Of a DNA stretch of 64,000 nt, positions 50,451 through 59,992 are shown in pieces. The stretch covers positions 1 to 64,000 of the IMG/VR virus record IMGVR_UViG_3300044641_000885; one strand, 5' to 3'. Made by a program: the position numbers and the translations under genes. The stretch's first letter is position 1. Each line of letters starts with the position of its first letter. The notes below the pieces were generated by a model. That model was not told the DNA's origin, did no database searches, and was given only the letters and a program-made list of their open reading frames with translations. The stretch is from a virus.

Positions 50451-53400
50451 GTTATTGAGTTATTTATTTGGGTTAGTTGTAAATTGTTAATGAACTTGTA
50501 ACGGTTAAACTTATCTTGAATTAATCTTACTTTACAGAAAGTAGCTCTAATCTTTTGCTTACCCATATTGTAAGTAGTATAGATAACTGCCTTAGGATTC
50601 ACCACTTTGTCTATTGGATAAGTAGTTCTAACATCTTCCCAATCTGTGCTAAATAAGTTTTGAAAGTTCTTTTTATTGTTAGTAGCATCCCAAAATCCAT
50701 TAAAGCTATTCTTGTGGTCTCTCTTGCTTAATAATACCTCTAGACCTACTCCTGATACTCTAGGATAAATAAGTCGCTGACGTGCGTTATTAGAGAGTTG
50801 TGGAACTAAATTAACAATACCAGACACTTGCTCCTTGTTATAAATGATTGCTTTTGTAAAGTTAGGAGTGTTCTTATCACTATTAGAACCTAGAGAATAG
50901 TATTCAGTACGATTGTAGTACTTGTGTACATCTTGAAAGTAGGTTACTGAGTTTACAGTTGCTGAGTTAGGCGCACTGTTTACGGCAAACTCTATAATGT
51001 AAGGATAGAATTGATTATAGTAAGTTTGATATGTTAAAGGAGACAAGTTGTGATTCCAAGTTGATGTCTTTGTAACTGTCTGGAAGTGGTCGATAAAAGA
51101 TACGTAATTGTTTGGAATGAATGAGTGGAATGAAATCCAAGTCTTCGTTAAAACATTGTAACTCATTGTCCAAGACTTATTCTCAAAGTACGTCAAATCT
51201 CCCAACTCAATCTCAACATCATTGTAATACAGCTTTTTGTTGAGGTAAGTTATATCATCTATGTATTGGACTTTAATTTTGTAATCAAGTTTAGTTACAA
51301 ACACACGATGATATCTCTCATCCCATCCCATTGCAATACCAATTCCTTTAAAGGTATTATCAACAGGGAACTCAGGAATGTCTTTAATAATCTGGAAAGG
51401 AAGGTTTTCTTTGAACCAGTTCATAGAAGCTTTGTTTGAAATCTCCTCTATACCGTCACTACCCCCTACTTTATAAATGTGGCCTCTACGTGCATCTACC
51501 CAAAACCCTCCATGAGTTGTCTTAACAAATGCCTTATGCTGTGTACCTAAGTATCCTACATCTGAAGTGGAGAGTTCAATTGGCTTTTGTTTAAACATAC
51601 TAGCATCTCCAATCTCCATTGAGATAGGATTGTTGCTATCCAAAGTGATGATAGAGTTGTAAAGTTTTGTGTTGTTTTCAAAACGTGCATAAACTTTAAC
51701 GTTCTCAATACCATTCAAAGCAATAAGTTTTCCTGTGCTCTTAGGAAAGTCATAGAAGTTAGCCCTTCTAAAGTTTAACCACGGATCACCCTTGCCGTAA
51801 ATATTACCTTGGTCAGAATAAATTACACGGTTAAACAAATCTGTCTCACAATACAACTCAGGATAATTCTCATTGTATGGGAAGTTAGGATTGATTTTGT
51901 TTTGAATAGAATACCCTGGATTGTAATAATAGAAGTTGTCATATTTAATTGGTACGTTTACTTCTTGCAACCATTGGTCAGGAATCTCTCCAAGTTCTTT
52001 AGCTCCATAGAAATTCTCTTCTCTTTCGTTTCTACCATGACGGAAGTCTACGTTAACATCTGATTCTACAAAGAATACAGGAATGCCGTAAGAGAATAAG
52101 TATACTTTACCCTTGTAGTAGAAATAGCTTTTATTAGGTGCTGTAAAGGTTACGTCATCATCCAAGAAGACAAAGGGTCTAGTGCCACCTAATAAATCAG
52201 ATACAGTATCTAGTAGAGCTGCTTTAGGTAAATTTAATACAGCAGCCATTGCTATCTCTCCCGCACCTTTAGCGTCTCCCATGTAGGCAATAGCTGCGGC
52301 AATAATTCCAACCGCTGCCATCTCAACAATGAGAGTTGCCAACTGATCTTGTAATACTTGTACTACGTCTATTGTATTAGAGTTAAATCCATAGAAATAT
52401 GTAGGGTATCCTAAGTTAGGAAACAAGTAATAGTTAATAGGAATGTCGTCTGGCTTACCTGCTAAGTTTTGACGGAAGAAAGACTGCTTACGTTTAAGTG
52501 CAAATGCATTGATAAAAGTATCTCCACCAAAAGCAGGGTAAAACGTTTCTATTTGACGAGCGTTTCCTGATTGGTCTGTAGTTATATCTACTGAGTAACC
52601 CGTTGACATATAACTTAGGTTTGTCAAAGGACCGTATTGACTCGGTCTGTAGTCTTTAATAGAACCGTAGTATGCTCTTGTAGTACGAGAGTCGTTTACA
52701 TCTGTAGCGTTGTCTACTGAATCCTCGCTAGAGATATATCTTGAGTTGTCAATTAAGTCGCTGTGGTGGTGATCAAACTCTCCATTTAGAGACAAGTAAA
52801 CACTAGTCTCACGGAATCTGTTGTGGAAGGGTTTTTCTCCCTGTCCAAAGGTCAAGATTTCACTAGGGGCATAATTTCCAAACTGAACTCTTCTGCGTTT
52901 ATGTCCTGCATTAGCAATAGTTCTATAGCCATTATATTTACCTACTCCGTTATACTGCCAAGCTAAGTTAATCTTTGGTACAAACTTTTCAATTAACTGT
53001 ACAAACATAGCCTGATCATTAAACAAGTTTGAAGTATCCAAGGTGTAATCTTTGATATTCAACAGGGTAGATAGTAAACCAGAAACTTGACTTACCCGTG
53101 CAGTAAAGAGTTTAATTTTACTATGTTCTTCTACTTCTACAAAGTGGCCTCTAACTTTACCTATCTCTACTGTCTCTAGTTTTAACTCAGAACCTATTCT
53201 AGGGTAAGAGAAGTGTGTGTCAGGAGAGTGGAAGGTAAATCGTTTGTGCTTGTAACTTAACGTATTAGAAGTGACAAATCCATTATGAGAGAATTCATTT
53301 AAATCTCCTCCCAAAGCTTCTCTTCTATCCTGTTTATTATACCAATCACTACTTGTTCTTAAGTATGGATCTGATACTACAGAATCTCCTCTCCAGTTAA

Positions 53401-56044
53401 TGTCGTTAAATGGATAGTTAGGGTAGTAGTATTCTTTCTCTCCGTTGTTACTTCTAAAGTAACCTACGTCATATAGAAGACCTTTTGCTACTACAGACTT
53501 GTGTCCTACTCTTGATGCATATACTATCTCGTATCCACATATTAAATCTTTTGCTAAGTAAGGACTTTCTGGAGCTGATGTATTCTCAATAGACAACGTG
53601 TTGAGTAGGTCATTAAATACTCCTGCGTCTACTCTTACTCCTATGGGAAATACGTTGGTCTGTTGGTCAAAATTCGGGAATAAAGAACCTGAGTTATGTA
53701 AACCATCATGAATGTGGCTGATGTTAGAGTCAGGGAATTTATGAAATCTAATCGGTGTACCTGCCAATGCATTACCCCAAGCATCAGTATCCCATATCTG
53801 TTCGTTACATGGATACATTTCTTTTGACTCCCAATATGCAAACTCTCCTCGTTTATCATTTAAGATAGCACAAGAGAACTGTTTTTCCAACTCTGTAGGT
53901 TGTACTGGTGTTACAGTAGTGCCGACTCCTGCAGTATTATACACTTCCCACTTTGGTTTAGCCAAAGGTGCATCTAAACAATCTCCTTCTTCTATGAAGT
54001 TATCTCCGCTTGAGGTAGGAATAGAAGTTGTGTCTCCAGGTACTACGTCTTTTGCACGACCTGGAATATGATATACTTCAGTATACTTACCTGTCTTTAG
54101 TTTAAACTTAATACCAAAAGCATACACCTCATCTCTTTGGTAGGTACGAAATACACAAGCTACTTCAGGGTTTGAGTAATCCCACTTGTCTCCAAATGGC
54201 ATCTTTACTGTTTCCCATTGTAATCTTAACTTATTAGCAAAAGGTTGGAAGTTGTATTGAGCCTCTTTTTCTAAATCTGCCAATAATAAAATGTCGTTTT
54301 GACTTTCTACGATACCTGCTGTTTTATAGTATGGAGTACGTACTAATGGCTCTAGGCTAGACTGAGTAGTTTTAACTTCCCCAGTATAGATAATAACATC
54401 TTGTAAGAACTGTTTATCTACACGATACTTTCCTACTAACTGGTAAGTAGTTGTAACTCCTTGTACTGTCTCTGCTACTACTAAGTTAAAATAATCAAAG
54501 ATGTTTACCTTGTGGTCTATCTGAACTGTAATAGCATTGTTAGTAACGTAGTCGATAAGATTTGTAAGTTTCTTTTCGAAGATTGGAATAGGTTGACTAA
54601 AGTCAAAATAGTCAGTTAACTCTACACCTGCATCATCTGTGTATGCTATTGCAAATTGGTACGTACCTGCCTTTAATTGTCCTCCTGTACCTACACGGAT
54701 AGGAGTTACTTTAGGGTGGCAGGTATCAGGAAATATCTTTAACTCCCCACAACTCTTTTTAGTTACTAGCTTTTTTCCTCCACAGTCTTGACTCTCTCCA
54801 CAAGCATCTCTGTTAAGTGGTCTTTCAAGAGACAAATAACGAGGGGGATTCTTCTTATCTACAAAGTATACTCTAGTTTCACACTGATCTACTCTATATG
54901 TCGCATAGATAGGATGCTCAATGTCAAAGTTCAAACAACAATTAGAGGGAGAAGGATCTAAACAAGGGTTACAGTTTCCTGTAGAATAGATATTCTCGTA
55001 AGCAACTACAACATCTACCCCTGGAGTGCCTCTGTAAATAACTCTCCAACTATCTTTAAGCATATTGAAAGACCCATACCCTTCAAAGGTGTTGTTAGGA
55101 TTTTCTATACTTACTATGTTTCCGTTACAATCTGTGTACTCAATTACTACTTGACCTGTAGAACTTCCAGGAGGAACTGTAGGATTAATAGTTTGAAGAG
55201 TTACAGTGTAACAATCTTGACAACAATCTGCACAGCATTCATCTATCAAGACTGCATCGTAATCACAACAAGACTTTTCTGTAACTAAAGATGTACAGGG
55301 AAAAGTATCAAACCCTGCTGAACTAGCATTTGGATGCTGAAAAGGATTTACTCTAGGACTAGAACCGTCTCCTAACTCATTAGACCAATCTATTGTAGCA
55401 ATGCGGTCATAACATACTACATTGACTCTACTAGCCAAATAAGTAGGTGACATAGAAGCATCTGGAGTATAACCGTTATCTGCATACCAATCTGCTACCG
55501 TGGTAAATACTAACGAACTTGTATTGCCTTGTACTCTATTGCCGTTACAATCTACGTAGTAATAATTATAATTAGTAATAAAAGCAGGCTCTTCACCTGC
55601 AGCATTGTTAATAGATTCGTAGATAATACCATAAATACAATTAGGATTTGCTGAAGTTGAGGTGTTCTTAACTTTAGTCACAGTAGAACTTAAAACCTTA
55701 CCCCCAACACAACCGCAGTCGGTTTCAACTTCTTCACTAGTAATGCAGTCTAAACCATTGTTTGTAATTACTCCTATCTCTCCTTTACCGTCTGGTCCTA
55801 CTAGGAAGACAACAACACGGTTCTGTTCTATAATATTTAAGAGTCCTACGATCCTATAGCCAGCTTTAAACGAGCTAAAGTCCACGCAGACTTGGTTAGA
55901 CATTTCATTTGTATAGGTAAATGTATTACCATCATGGGACTGAATATTAGCATTCAATGCCCAAGTCAACTGATTTCCTTGAACCTGCCAGTTGACCGAG
56001 TCTAAGTTTAGACCGTTGGTATTTTGATTACCCTTGAACTCCAT
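50447..56044 (-). CDS. Muzzle-like tail protein, 1865 aa, with Cys-rich N-terminal insertion
   Basis: This is probably the large protein closing the tail of crAss-like phages. The N-terminus reads WALNANIQSHDGNTFTYTNEMSNQVCVDF, then GYRIVGLLNIIEQNRVVVFLV and GEIGVI; the pattern 'ALNA-x-I-x-(S/T)-x-DGN-x-F...NExGN' plus 'GYxxVG' is typical of that family. The core resumes at HPIYATYRVDQCETRVYFVDKKNPPRYLSL (~377-407). In between lies an insertion with two 'DCNGN' beta domains (166, 306) and a dense Cys cluster (259, 260, 270, 271, 274, 275, 278). The rest is beta-rich and Tyr/Asn-rich, with one Ala/Gly-rich hydrophobic stretch (IVEMAAVGIIAAAIAYMGDAKGAGEIAMAAVL). It lies after ring-like genes and before cargo genes, as in crAss-like genomes. 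Confidence 0.7.
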   Translation of the reverse strand: MEFKGNQNTNGLNLDSVNWQVQGNQLTWALNANIQSHDGNTFTYTNEMSNQVCVDFSSFKAGYRIVGLLNIIEQNRVVVFLVGPDGKGEIGVITNNGLDCITSEEVETDCGCVGGKVLSSTVTKVKNTSTSANPNCIYGIIYESINNAAGEEPAFITNYNYYYVDCNGNRVQGNTSSLVFTTVADWYADNGYTPDASMSPTYLASRVNVVCYDRIATIDWSNELGDGSSPRVNPFQHPNASSAGFDTFPCTSLVTEKSCCDYDAVLIDECCADCCQDCYTVTLQTINPTVPPGSSTGQVVIEYTDCNGNIVSIENPNNTFEGYGSFNMLKDSWRVIYRGTPGVDVVVAYENIYSTGNCNPCLDPSPSNCCLNFDIEHPIYATYRVDQCETRVYFVDKKNPPRYLSLERPLNRDACGESQDCGGKKLVTKKSCGELKIFPDTCHPKVTPIRVGTGGQLKAGTYQFAIAYTDDAGVELTDYFDFSQPIPIFEKKLTNLIDYVTNNAITVQIDHKVNIFDYFNLVVAETVQGVTTTYQLVGKYRVDKQFLQDVIIYTGEVKTTQSSLEPLVRTPYYKTAGIVESQNDILLLADLEKEAQYNFQPFANKLRLQWETVKMPFGDKWDYSNPEVACVFRTYQRDEVYAFGIKFKLKTGKYTEVYHIPGRAKDVVPGDTTSIPTSSGDNFIEEGDCLDAPLAKPKWEVYNTAGVGTTVTPVQPTELEKQFSCAILNDKRGEFAYWESKEMYPCNEQIWDTDAWGNALAGTPIRFHKFPDSNISHIHDGLHNSGSLFPNFDQQTNVFPIGVRVDAGVFNDLLNTLSIENTSAPESPYLAKDLICGYEIVYASRVGHKSVVAKGLLYDVGYFRSNNGEKEYYYPNYPFNDINWRGDSVVSDPYLRTSSDWYNKQDRREALGGDLNEFSHNGFVTSNTLSYKHKRFTFHSPDTHFSYPRIGSELKLETVEIGKVRGHFVEVEEHSKIKLFTARVSQVSGLLSTLLNIKDYTLDTSNLFNDQAMFVQLIEKFVPKINLAWQYNGVGKYNGYRTIANAGHKRRRVQFGNYAPSEILTFGQGEKPFHNRFRETSVYLSLNGEFDHHHSDLIDNSRYISSEDSVDNATDVNDSRTTRAYYGSIKDYRPSQYGPLTNLSYMSTGYSVDITTDQSGNARQIETFYPAFGGDTFINAFALKRKQSFFRQNLAGKPDDIPINYYLFPNLGYPTYFYGFNSNTIDVVQVLQDQLATLIVEMAAVGIIAAAIAYMGDAKGAGEIAMAAVLNLPKAALLDTVSDLLGGTRPFVFLDDDVTFTAPNKSYFYYKGKVYLFSYGIPVFFVESDVNVDFRHGRNEREENFYGAKELGEIPDQWLQEVNVPIKYDNFYYYNPGYSIQNKINPNFPYNENYPELYCETDLFNRVIYSDQGNIYGKGDPWLNFRRANFYDFPKSTGKLIALNGIENVKVYARFENNTKLYNSIITLDSNNPISMEIGDASMFKQKPIELSTSDVGYLGTQHKAFVKTTHGGFWVDARRGHIYKVGGSDGIEEISNKASMNWFKENLPFQIIKDIPEFPVDNTFKGIGIAMGWDERYHRVFVTKLDYKIKVQYIDDITYLNKKLYYNDVEIELGDLTYFENKSWTMSYNVLTKTWISFHSFIPNNYVSFIDHFQTVTKTSTWNHNLSPLTYQTYYNQFYPYIIEFAVNSAPNSATVNSVTYFQDVHKYYNRTEYYSLGSNSDKNTPNFTKAIIYNKEQVSGIVNLVPQLSNNARQRLIYPRVSGVGLEVLLSKRDHKNSFNGFWDATNNKKNFQNLFSTDWEDVRTTYPIDKVVNPKAVIYTTYNMGKQKIRATFCKVRLIQDKFNRYKFINNLQLTQINNSIT

Positions 56045-56046
56045 TG

Positions 56047-56877
56047 TTAACCTATATGAAATTTACTAAAACGATTACGTGTGCGAACAATACTATCAGC
56101 GATTTGCTGTTTAGTCTTGCTCATGAGTATATTGTAGGCAGCCTGAAGTTTTTCTAACTGCTCTCTTTTATAGTATTGAAGTTTGGCCTCTACTTGCTTG
56201 CTAGACTCATCCATTACAGAGTGCCACATTTGCTCGAAGAACTTATACTTTAAGTAAGACTTAACATACTCTTCTACCTCCATTACTTCTGGAATCATAA
56301 CCATTCCATAGTCGTCTACAGGTCTAGAAAAGTATTTAACATATAAACAACCTTCTTGGAAAGTAGCAGATATCTTTTTGTGTTGATTAATCTTGATAAT
56401 GTCAGTACTGCTTACCTTAAGGTTTTGACAATTCTCAGTGCAAAGTGACGTGGAGTCAAAGTAGACCCTAATCCACTTGGGATGCTTGAGCATAATCCTA
56501 AAGCCAGGCATAGGAATAGTAATCCGTTCAAACATCTCCACGCTTGACTCTGTGCTACATCCATCTACTTGGATGTCTTTATACCAAGTACCAATAACAG
56601 AACTAACTGCTGAATCCCAAAATACATCTGAAGAATAAGACAACACGTAGTCTAGTAAATAGAAGTCATAAGGCATCTCACTCTTATAATCTTCGATGCG
56701 TACTACCGCTTCCTCAGGCCTCAATGCAAGTACATTAAGTTTACGTAGTGCTTGGTCTACAAAAGTCGGAATAAGAACTTCACTTACGGCACCTGCCTCA
56801 AAGTAAGTTTTCAACTCTTGTTTAACCTCCGCAACTAGAGGCTCAGATGTTATGTATTTATAGTTATTGTACTTCAT
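56047..56877 (-). CDS. Ring/adaptor-like tail protein, 276 aa (putative)
   Basis: The protein starts with EVKQELKTYFEAGAVSEVLIPTFVDQALRKLNVLALR, a helix-turn layout found in tail ring or adaptor proteins of podoviruses, and has a mixed middle (DFYLLDYVLSYSSDVFW, MPGFRIMLKHPKWIRVYF). The C-terminal ~90 residues form long helices (VEEYVKSYLKYKFFEQMWHSVMDESSKQVEAKLQYYKREQLEKLQAAY, in pieces). It is 2 nt from the muzzle-like gene and overlaps the upstream gene by 14 nt. Position right before the muzzle-like protein supports a tail ring, but exact identity (R-number) is unknown. Confidence 0.6.
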   Translation of the reverse strand: MKYNNYKYITSEPLVAEVKQELKTYFEAGAVSEVLIPTFVDQALRKLNVLALRPEEAVVRIEDYKSEMPYDFYLLDYVLSYSSDVFWDSAVSSVIGTWYKDIQVDGCSTESSVEMFERITIPMPGFRIMLKHPKWIRVYFDSTSLCTENCQNLKVSSTDIIKINQHKKISATFQEGCLYVKYFSRPVDDYGMVMIPEVMEVEEYVKSYLKYKFFEQMWHSVMDESSKQVEAKLQYYKREQLEKLQAAYNILMSKTKQQIADSIVRTRNRFSKFHIG

Positions 56878-57316
56878 CGTTAATTACTTTAGTGGCTAAA
56901 AGCTGACGATTAGATCGACTTAATAGAAAATTATAGAATCCAAACTCAGTATTCTTCCTTTCGTACAAGTAAAAGAATAGTCTGTACATCATACCATCTG
57001 AATGAAAGTTCTTAAAAGTGGTATATACACCATCTTTATGGTAACGACCCCAATCAATTTTACGAACGAGTTTTGTAGGAGTTACTTTAACTAAACTTAA
57101 AATACCTAGTTTAGGAAACCTTACGGCATATCTACCTGTAATAGCTTTGTCTACTACCTTTTCGTTGACTTTAAGAATAATCTTTGTATACATCTCATAT
57201 GAGATATCAATACGACCAGTAGTCTTTACAAACTTATCGTAAGTAGCTCTACTAGTCGGATTTACATCTGACCTAATAGATTTTCTAGTATTAAGGCTGG
57301 TCATCTTCGTTATCAC
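56864..57316 (-). CDS. Virion assembly protein, 150 aa (function unknown)
   Basis: Not recognised. A basic alpha/beta protein: TYDKFVKTTGRIDISYEMYTKIILKVNEKVVDKAITGRYAVRFPKLGILSLVK in pieces, then DWGRYHKDGVYTTFKNFHSDGMMYRLFFYLYERKNTEFGFYNF. The last part, 'G-x-x-Y-R-L-x-W-x-(R/K)', resembles small conserved proteins next to tail genes in Bacteroidota phages, where it is only known as structural. It overlaps both neighbours (26 and 14 nt). Confidence 0.6.
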   Translation of the reverse strand: MITKMTSLNTRKSIRSDVNPTSRATYDKFVKTTGRIDISYEMYTKIILKVNEKVVDKAITGRYAVRFPKLGILSLVKVTPTKLVRKIDWGRYHKDGVYTTFKNFHSDGMMYRLFFYLYERKNTEFGFYNFLLSRSNRQLLATKVINDEVQ

Positions 57317-57920
57317 TATGAGGTTCAGGAAGCATTTTATGGTAGTTTACCAAACTTTGGTTTGTAGTTTCAAACAAAGCATCTAACAGATACTCAGGAA
57401 ACTTAAACTCCATATCATACATAGACATACAAGGTGCAGGATTAACAGGCTCTGTAAAATATGCATACATGTTTACTGCTTCTACGTCAGGGTTCAACAC
57501 ATAGAGATATCCATTACGGATAGTATAATAAGATCTGTTTGTTTTTACTCTTAGACGTGTGTGGTTAATAAAGTCCCTAATAGTTGTAGGAAAAATCTCT
57601 TCCGAGTTAGAGGTGTTGAATACACCCTGGATAAAGTAAGAGTATAGTCCCTCTTCAATTTTAGGAAGTTTTTTGCGAGTTCTTCGGATATCACACTTTA
57701 AGTCACACTCAGCTCCAGGAGCTTCTATTAAGTGGATACATTCATAAGCACTGTAGACGTTGTCAGAGGTTAGTAACTTTCTAAGGTTAATTTCTCTTCT
57801 AAGTAAAGCACTTGCCTTGGTCTTTAAAGTGTTGTATATAAATCTATCGGACACCAAGTCATCATCACTAATAAACTTATTAGAAACTTTAATTCTAGAT
57901 ATTACATCTGATATAGTCAT
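57291..57920 (-). CDS. Structural/tail connector-like protein, 209 aa
   Basis: The protein starts SDVISRIKVSNKFISDDDLVSDRFIYNTLKTKASALLRREINLRKLLTSDN in pieces, followed by CIHLIEAPGAECDLKCDIRRTRKKLPKIEEGLYSYFIQGVFN, a beta part with GYLYVLNPDVEAVNMYAYFTEPV, and a final helical region (FPEYLLDALFETTNQ). The N-terminal helix-turn-helix arrangement with an extended Cys-containing segment is found in small tail connector or stopper-like proteins near ring genes of related phages. It is the first gene after a strong terminator and its own promoter, so it begins the tail unit. Confidence 0.6.
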   Translation of the reverse strand: MTISDVISRIKVSNKFISDDDLVSDRFIYNTLKTKASALLRREINLRKLLTSDNVYSAYECIHLIEAPGAECDLKCDIRRTRKKLPKIEEGLYSYFIQGVFNTSNSEEIFPTTIRDFINHTRLRVKTNRSYYTIRNGYLYVLNPDVEAVNMYAYFTEPVNPAPCMSMYDMEFKFPEYLLDALFETTNQSLVNYHKMLPEPHSDNEDDQP

Positions 57921-57937
57921 TAGCTTACCTTTTAATA

Positions 57938-57968
57938 CAAATATAATTTAATCCATTACGATTGTCAA
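57938..57968 (-). promoter_or_regulatory. Promoter of the tail/muzzle operon
   Basis: On the minus strand TTGACAAT begins at 57968; TTG is separated by 20 bp from TATATTTG (57945-57938). It lies between the upstream terminator and the ATG at 57920, with a 17-nt leader. Confidence 0.85.
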
Positions 57969-57982
57969 TTAATTTTACTTAA

Positions 57983-58009
57983 ACCAAAAGAGCCTAGTTG
58001 CCTAGGCTC
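57983..58009 (-). terminator. Terminator between virion-fibre and tail units
   Basis: Perfect 8-bp stem GAGCCTAG/CTAGGCTC (58009-57990) with a GCAA loop, followed on the minus strand by TTTTGGTTT. Confidence 0.85.
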
Positions 58010-58058
58010 CGTTTGGATGTTTGACAGACAACCAACCAAATTACTGCCAAGTTCTTTA

Positions 58059-59981
58059 TTATGGTAGAACCGTATAAGAGAGACCTCCTAATAAGATTTC
58101 TACGTTTGACCCAGAGGCACTGTATACTACACTACCTGCGGGATATGTGGGATAAGGAATCAGTCTAAGTTGACCTGATGAATCAAGGGAAACCATTGCA
58201 TCGTGAGAAGCACTTGGCTCGGTGTATGGAGCAGTAGCACGTACCAATACTCTTGCGTAGAAGTATACTGTAGAGGTAGGTCTAATCGCTGCGGGTGCAA
58301 CTGCAATGTCAACTGCAGCTCCACTACTTAAACTAAAACTACCTGTTGATACCAATCTGATATTACCATTTAAGGTTACCATATCTCCATGTTTAACACC
58401 CATCAAGTATCCACTACCAGGTGAGGTAGGGAATGTAGCAGAATTTAAGTTACTTGCTCCTGCAACAGCTGATGCGGTAAAGTTATACCTAGTAGCTGCA
58501 GCACCTGCTACTGACAAGTTGTAATTTACATTTCCTGCAGTTGTAGTAGGAGTAATAGTAACAGTAGAGTCAGTGCTAGTAAGAGTTACCAACTGATTGA
58601 TATTTCTATTTACCCAGTTTGTTCCATTGTAGTAAAGAACGTGAGGATTTGAAGGAGTAGTTATTACTACATCTCCCAAAGCATCTATAGAACAAGAAGC
58701 CAAAGAAGCACATGTAAATGTAGCTCCAGCTGCCAAAGAAACAATTTTAGAACCGCAGCCTGCTGTAGTTACAGTAAAGTCACCAGAGTAAGTAGTTTTC
58801 TCTGCGTTTAGTACAGTAACAATACGTTGCAACTGCGTTTGAATGCTTGCTCCTGTATTTGTAAAGCTGTAAGGTGCTGAACCAAAACATCCTACCCAGT
58901 TAAGAGCAAGTGTATCTGTCTTTATGTAGGCAGGAATTGCAGTAACTGTAGTGTCTACTGAGCATACTTTAGTAGTCAAGTAACTGATAGTAGCATGGGC
59001 TGAATCAGAACCAGTACCTCCCAAAGCTGTAAGGCAGTTTGCACTATTGTTAAATCTAACTGTACTTCCCAAGAAAGTAGTGATTGTACTTACGTTAGAG
59101 TTTGTTGAAGTAATGCTTGCACTCAATCCTGTGGTGATTGAACACATGTTATCTACTACCCAATCAAACCAAGTACCAATAGAAGCACTAGAGGAAGGTT
59201 GAGCAGTCATAGTACAAGACCCTGGAACTGTAACTCCTGTAATTGTAATTCCCCCTGAACCACTTGCAATAGCACAAATCTTACTGCCGTACTCAGTTAA
59301 GATAGCTCCAAGAGTAGATACTCCAGAAGTCAAACCTGTAACACAAGCAGGAACAGTAAACGTAGGAGTCTCTACCGCTTTGACTCTTGTATTCAAAGCA
59401 CATAAAGCAGCACTAGCACTCTCAGCAAATCCTTGAGCTGTTGTAATAGCAGAACCAGTAGATTCTAAGTTACCACCGCTTCTGAGACAACTGTAGTTGA
59501 ATCCACTGTACAACAGACCACTTGGAGTTAAGTTACACAATCTATCATGCAGATTCTTTATGGCTGCATCCATTGTGTAAGTAGTATCTATCAAAGCGGA
59601 TAGTGTAGCTACAGCTATTGTTAGGTTATTGGCAGGAGCAGTTCCTCCTAAAGAAGTACCTGCAATAGTCAAACTATCGCCAACTGCATAACCGCTTCCT
59701 GGGTTTACCAAGGAGACAATGTACGAAGTTGAAGAAGGCCCTCTAGTCACACTAAAGGTAGCTCCCGAACCAGCACCTCCTGTAGCTGCTACAACGACTG
59801 TAACAGCAGGTGTAATAGCCACAGCAGTACCAGAACTAGTAAAGGTGTTGATAGGACCTAAAGAACAGAATAAACTTGTTCCAGAATAAGTAATACACTT
59901 TCCAAAGTTGGTCGACAAACAACCTACTTCGGCACAAGGGTCAATTGTATTTACACCGTAGCAATCAGCACATGTAGTCAT
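58059..59981 (-). CDS. Virion fibre-like protein, 640 aa
   Basis: A Cys-containing N-terminal anchor (CADCYGVNTIDPCAEVGC, then GKCITYSGTSLFC) is followed by a small beta domain with GATFSVTRGPSSTSYIVSLVNPGSGYAVGDSLTI, a form often seen in phage fibres. The centre repeats helix-turn units ending in 'VD(N/T)xxC' (e.g. LCNLTPSG, VCSVDTTV, NMCSITTG). The C-terminal ~150 residues form a beta-sandwich-like domain (GDMVTLNGNIRLVSTGSFSL, VYFYARVLVRA). The arrangement resembles head or tail fibre proteins with a shared anchor, repeats and a receptor-binding tip. The strong terminator behind it suggests high expression. It is a second candidate receptor-binding protein besides the 8787-12950 fibre. Confidence 0.65.
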   Translation of the reverse strand: MTTCADCYGVNTIDPCAEVGCLSTNFGKCITYSGTSLFCSLGPINTFTSSGTAVAITPAVTVVVAATGGAGSGATFSVTRGPSSTSYIVSLVNPGSGYAVGDSLTIAGTSLGGTAPANNLTIAVATLSALIDTTYTMDAAIKNLHDRLCNLTPSGLLYSGFNYSCLRSGGNLESTGSAITTAQGFAESASAALCALNTRVKAVETPTFTVPACVTGLTSGVSTLGAILTEYGSKICAIASGSGGITITGVTVPGSCTMTAQPSSSASIGTWFDWVVDNMCSITTGLSASITSTNSNVSTITTFLGSTVRFNNSANCLTALGGTGSDSAHATISYLTTKVCSVDTTVTAIPAYIKTDTLALNWVGCFGSAPYSFTNTGASIQTQLQRIVTVLNAEKTTYSGDFTVTTAGCGSKIVSLAAGATFTCASLASCSIDALGDVVITTPSNPHVLYYNGTNWVNRNINQLVTLTSTDSTVTITPTTTAGNVNYNLSVAGAAATRYNFTASAVAGASNLNSATFPTSPGSGYLMGVKHGDMVTLNGNIRLVSTGSFSLSSGAAVDIAVAPAAIRPTSTVYFYARVLVRATAPYTEPSASHDAMVSLDSSGQLRLIPYPTYPAGSVVYSASGSNVEILLGGLSYTVLP

Positions 59982-59992
59982 TTTTTATATAT

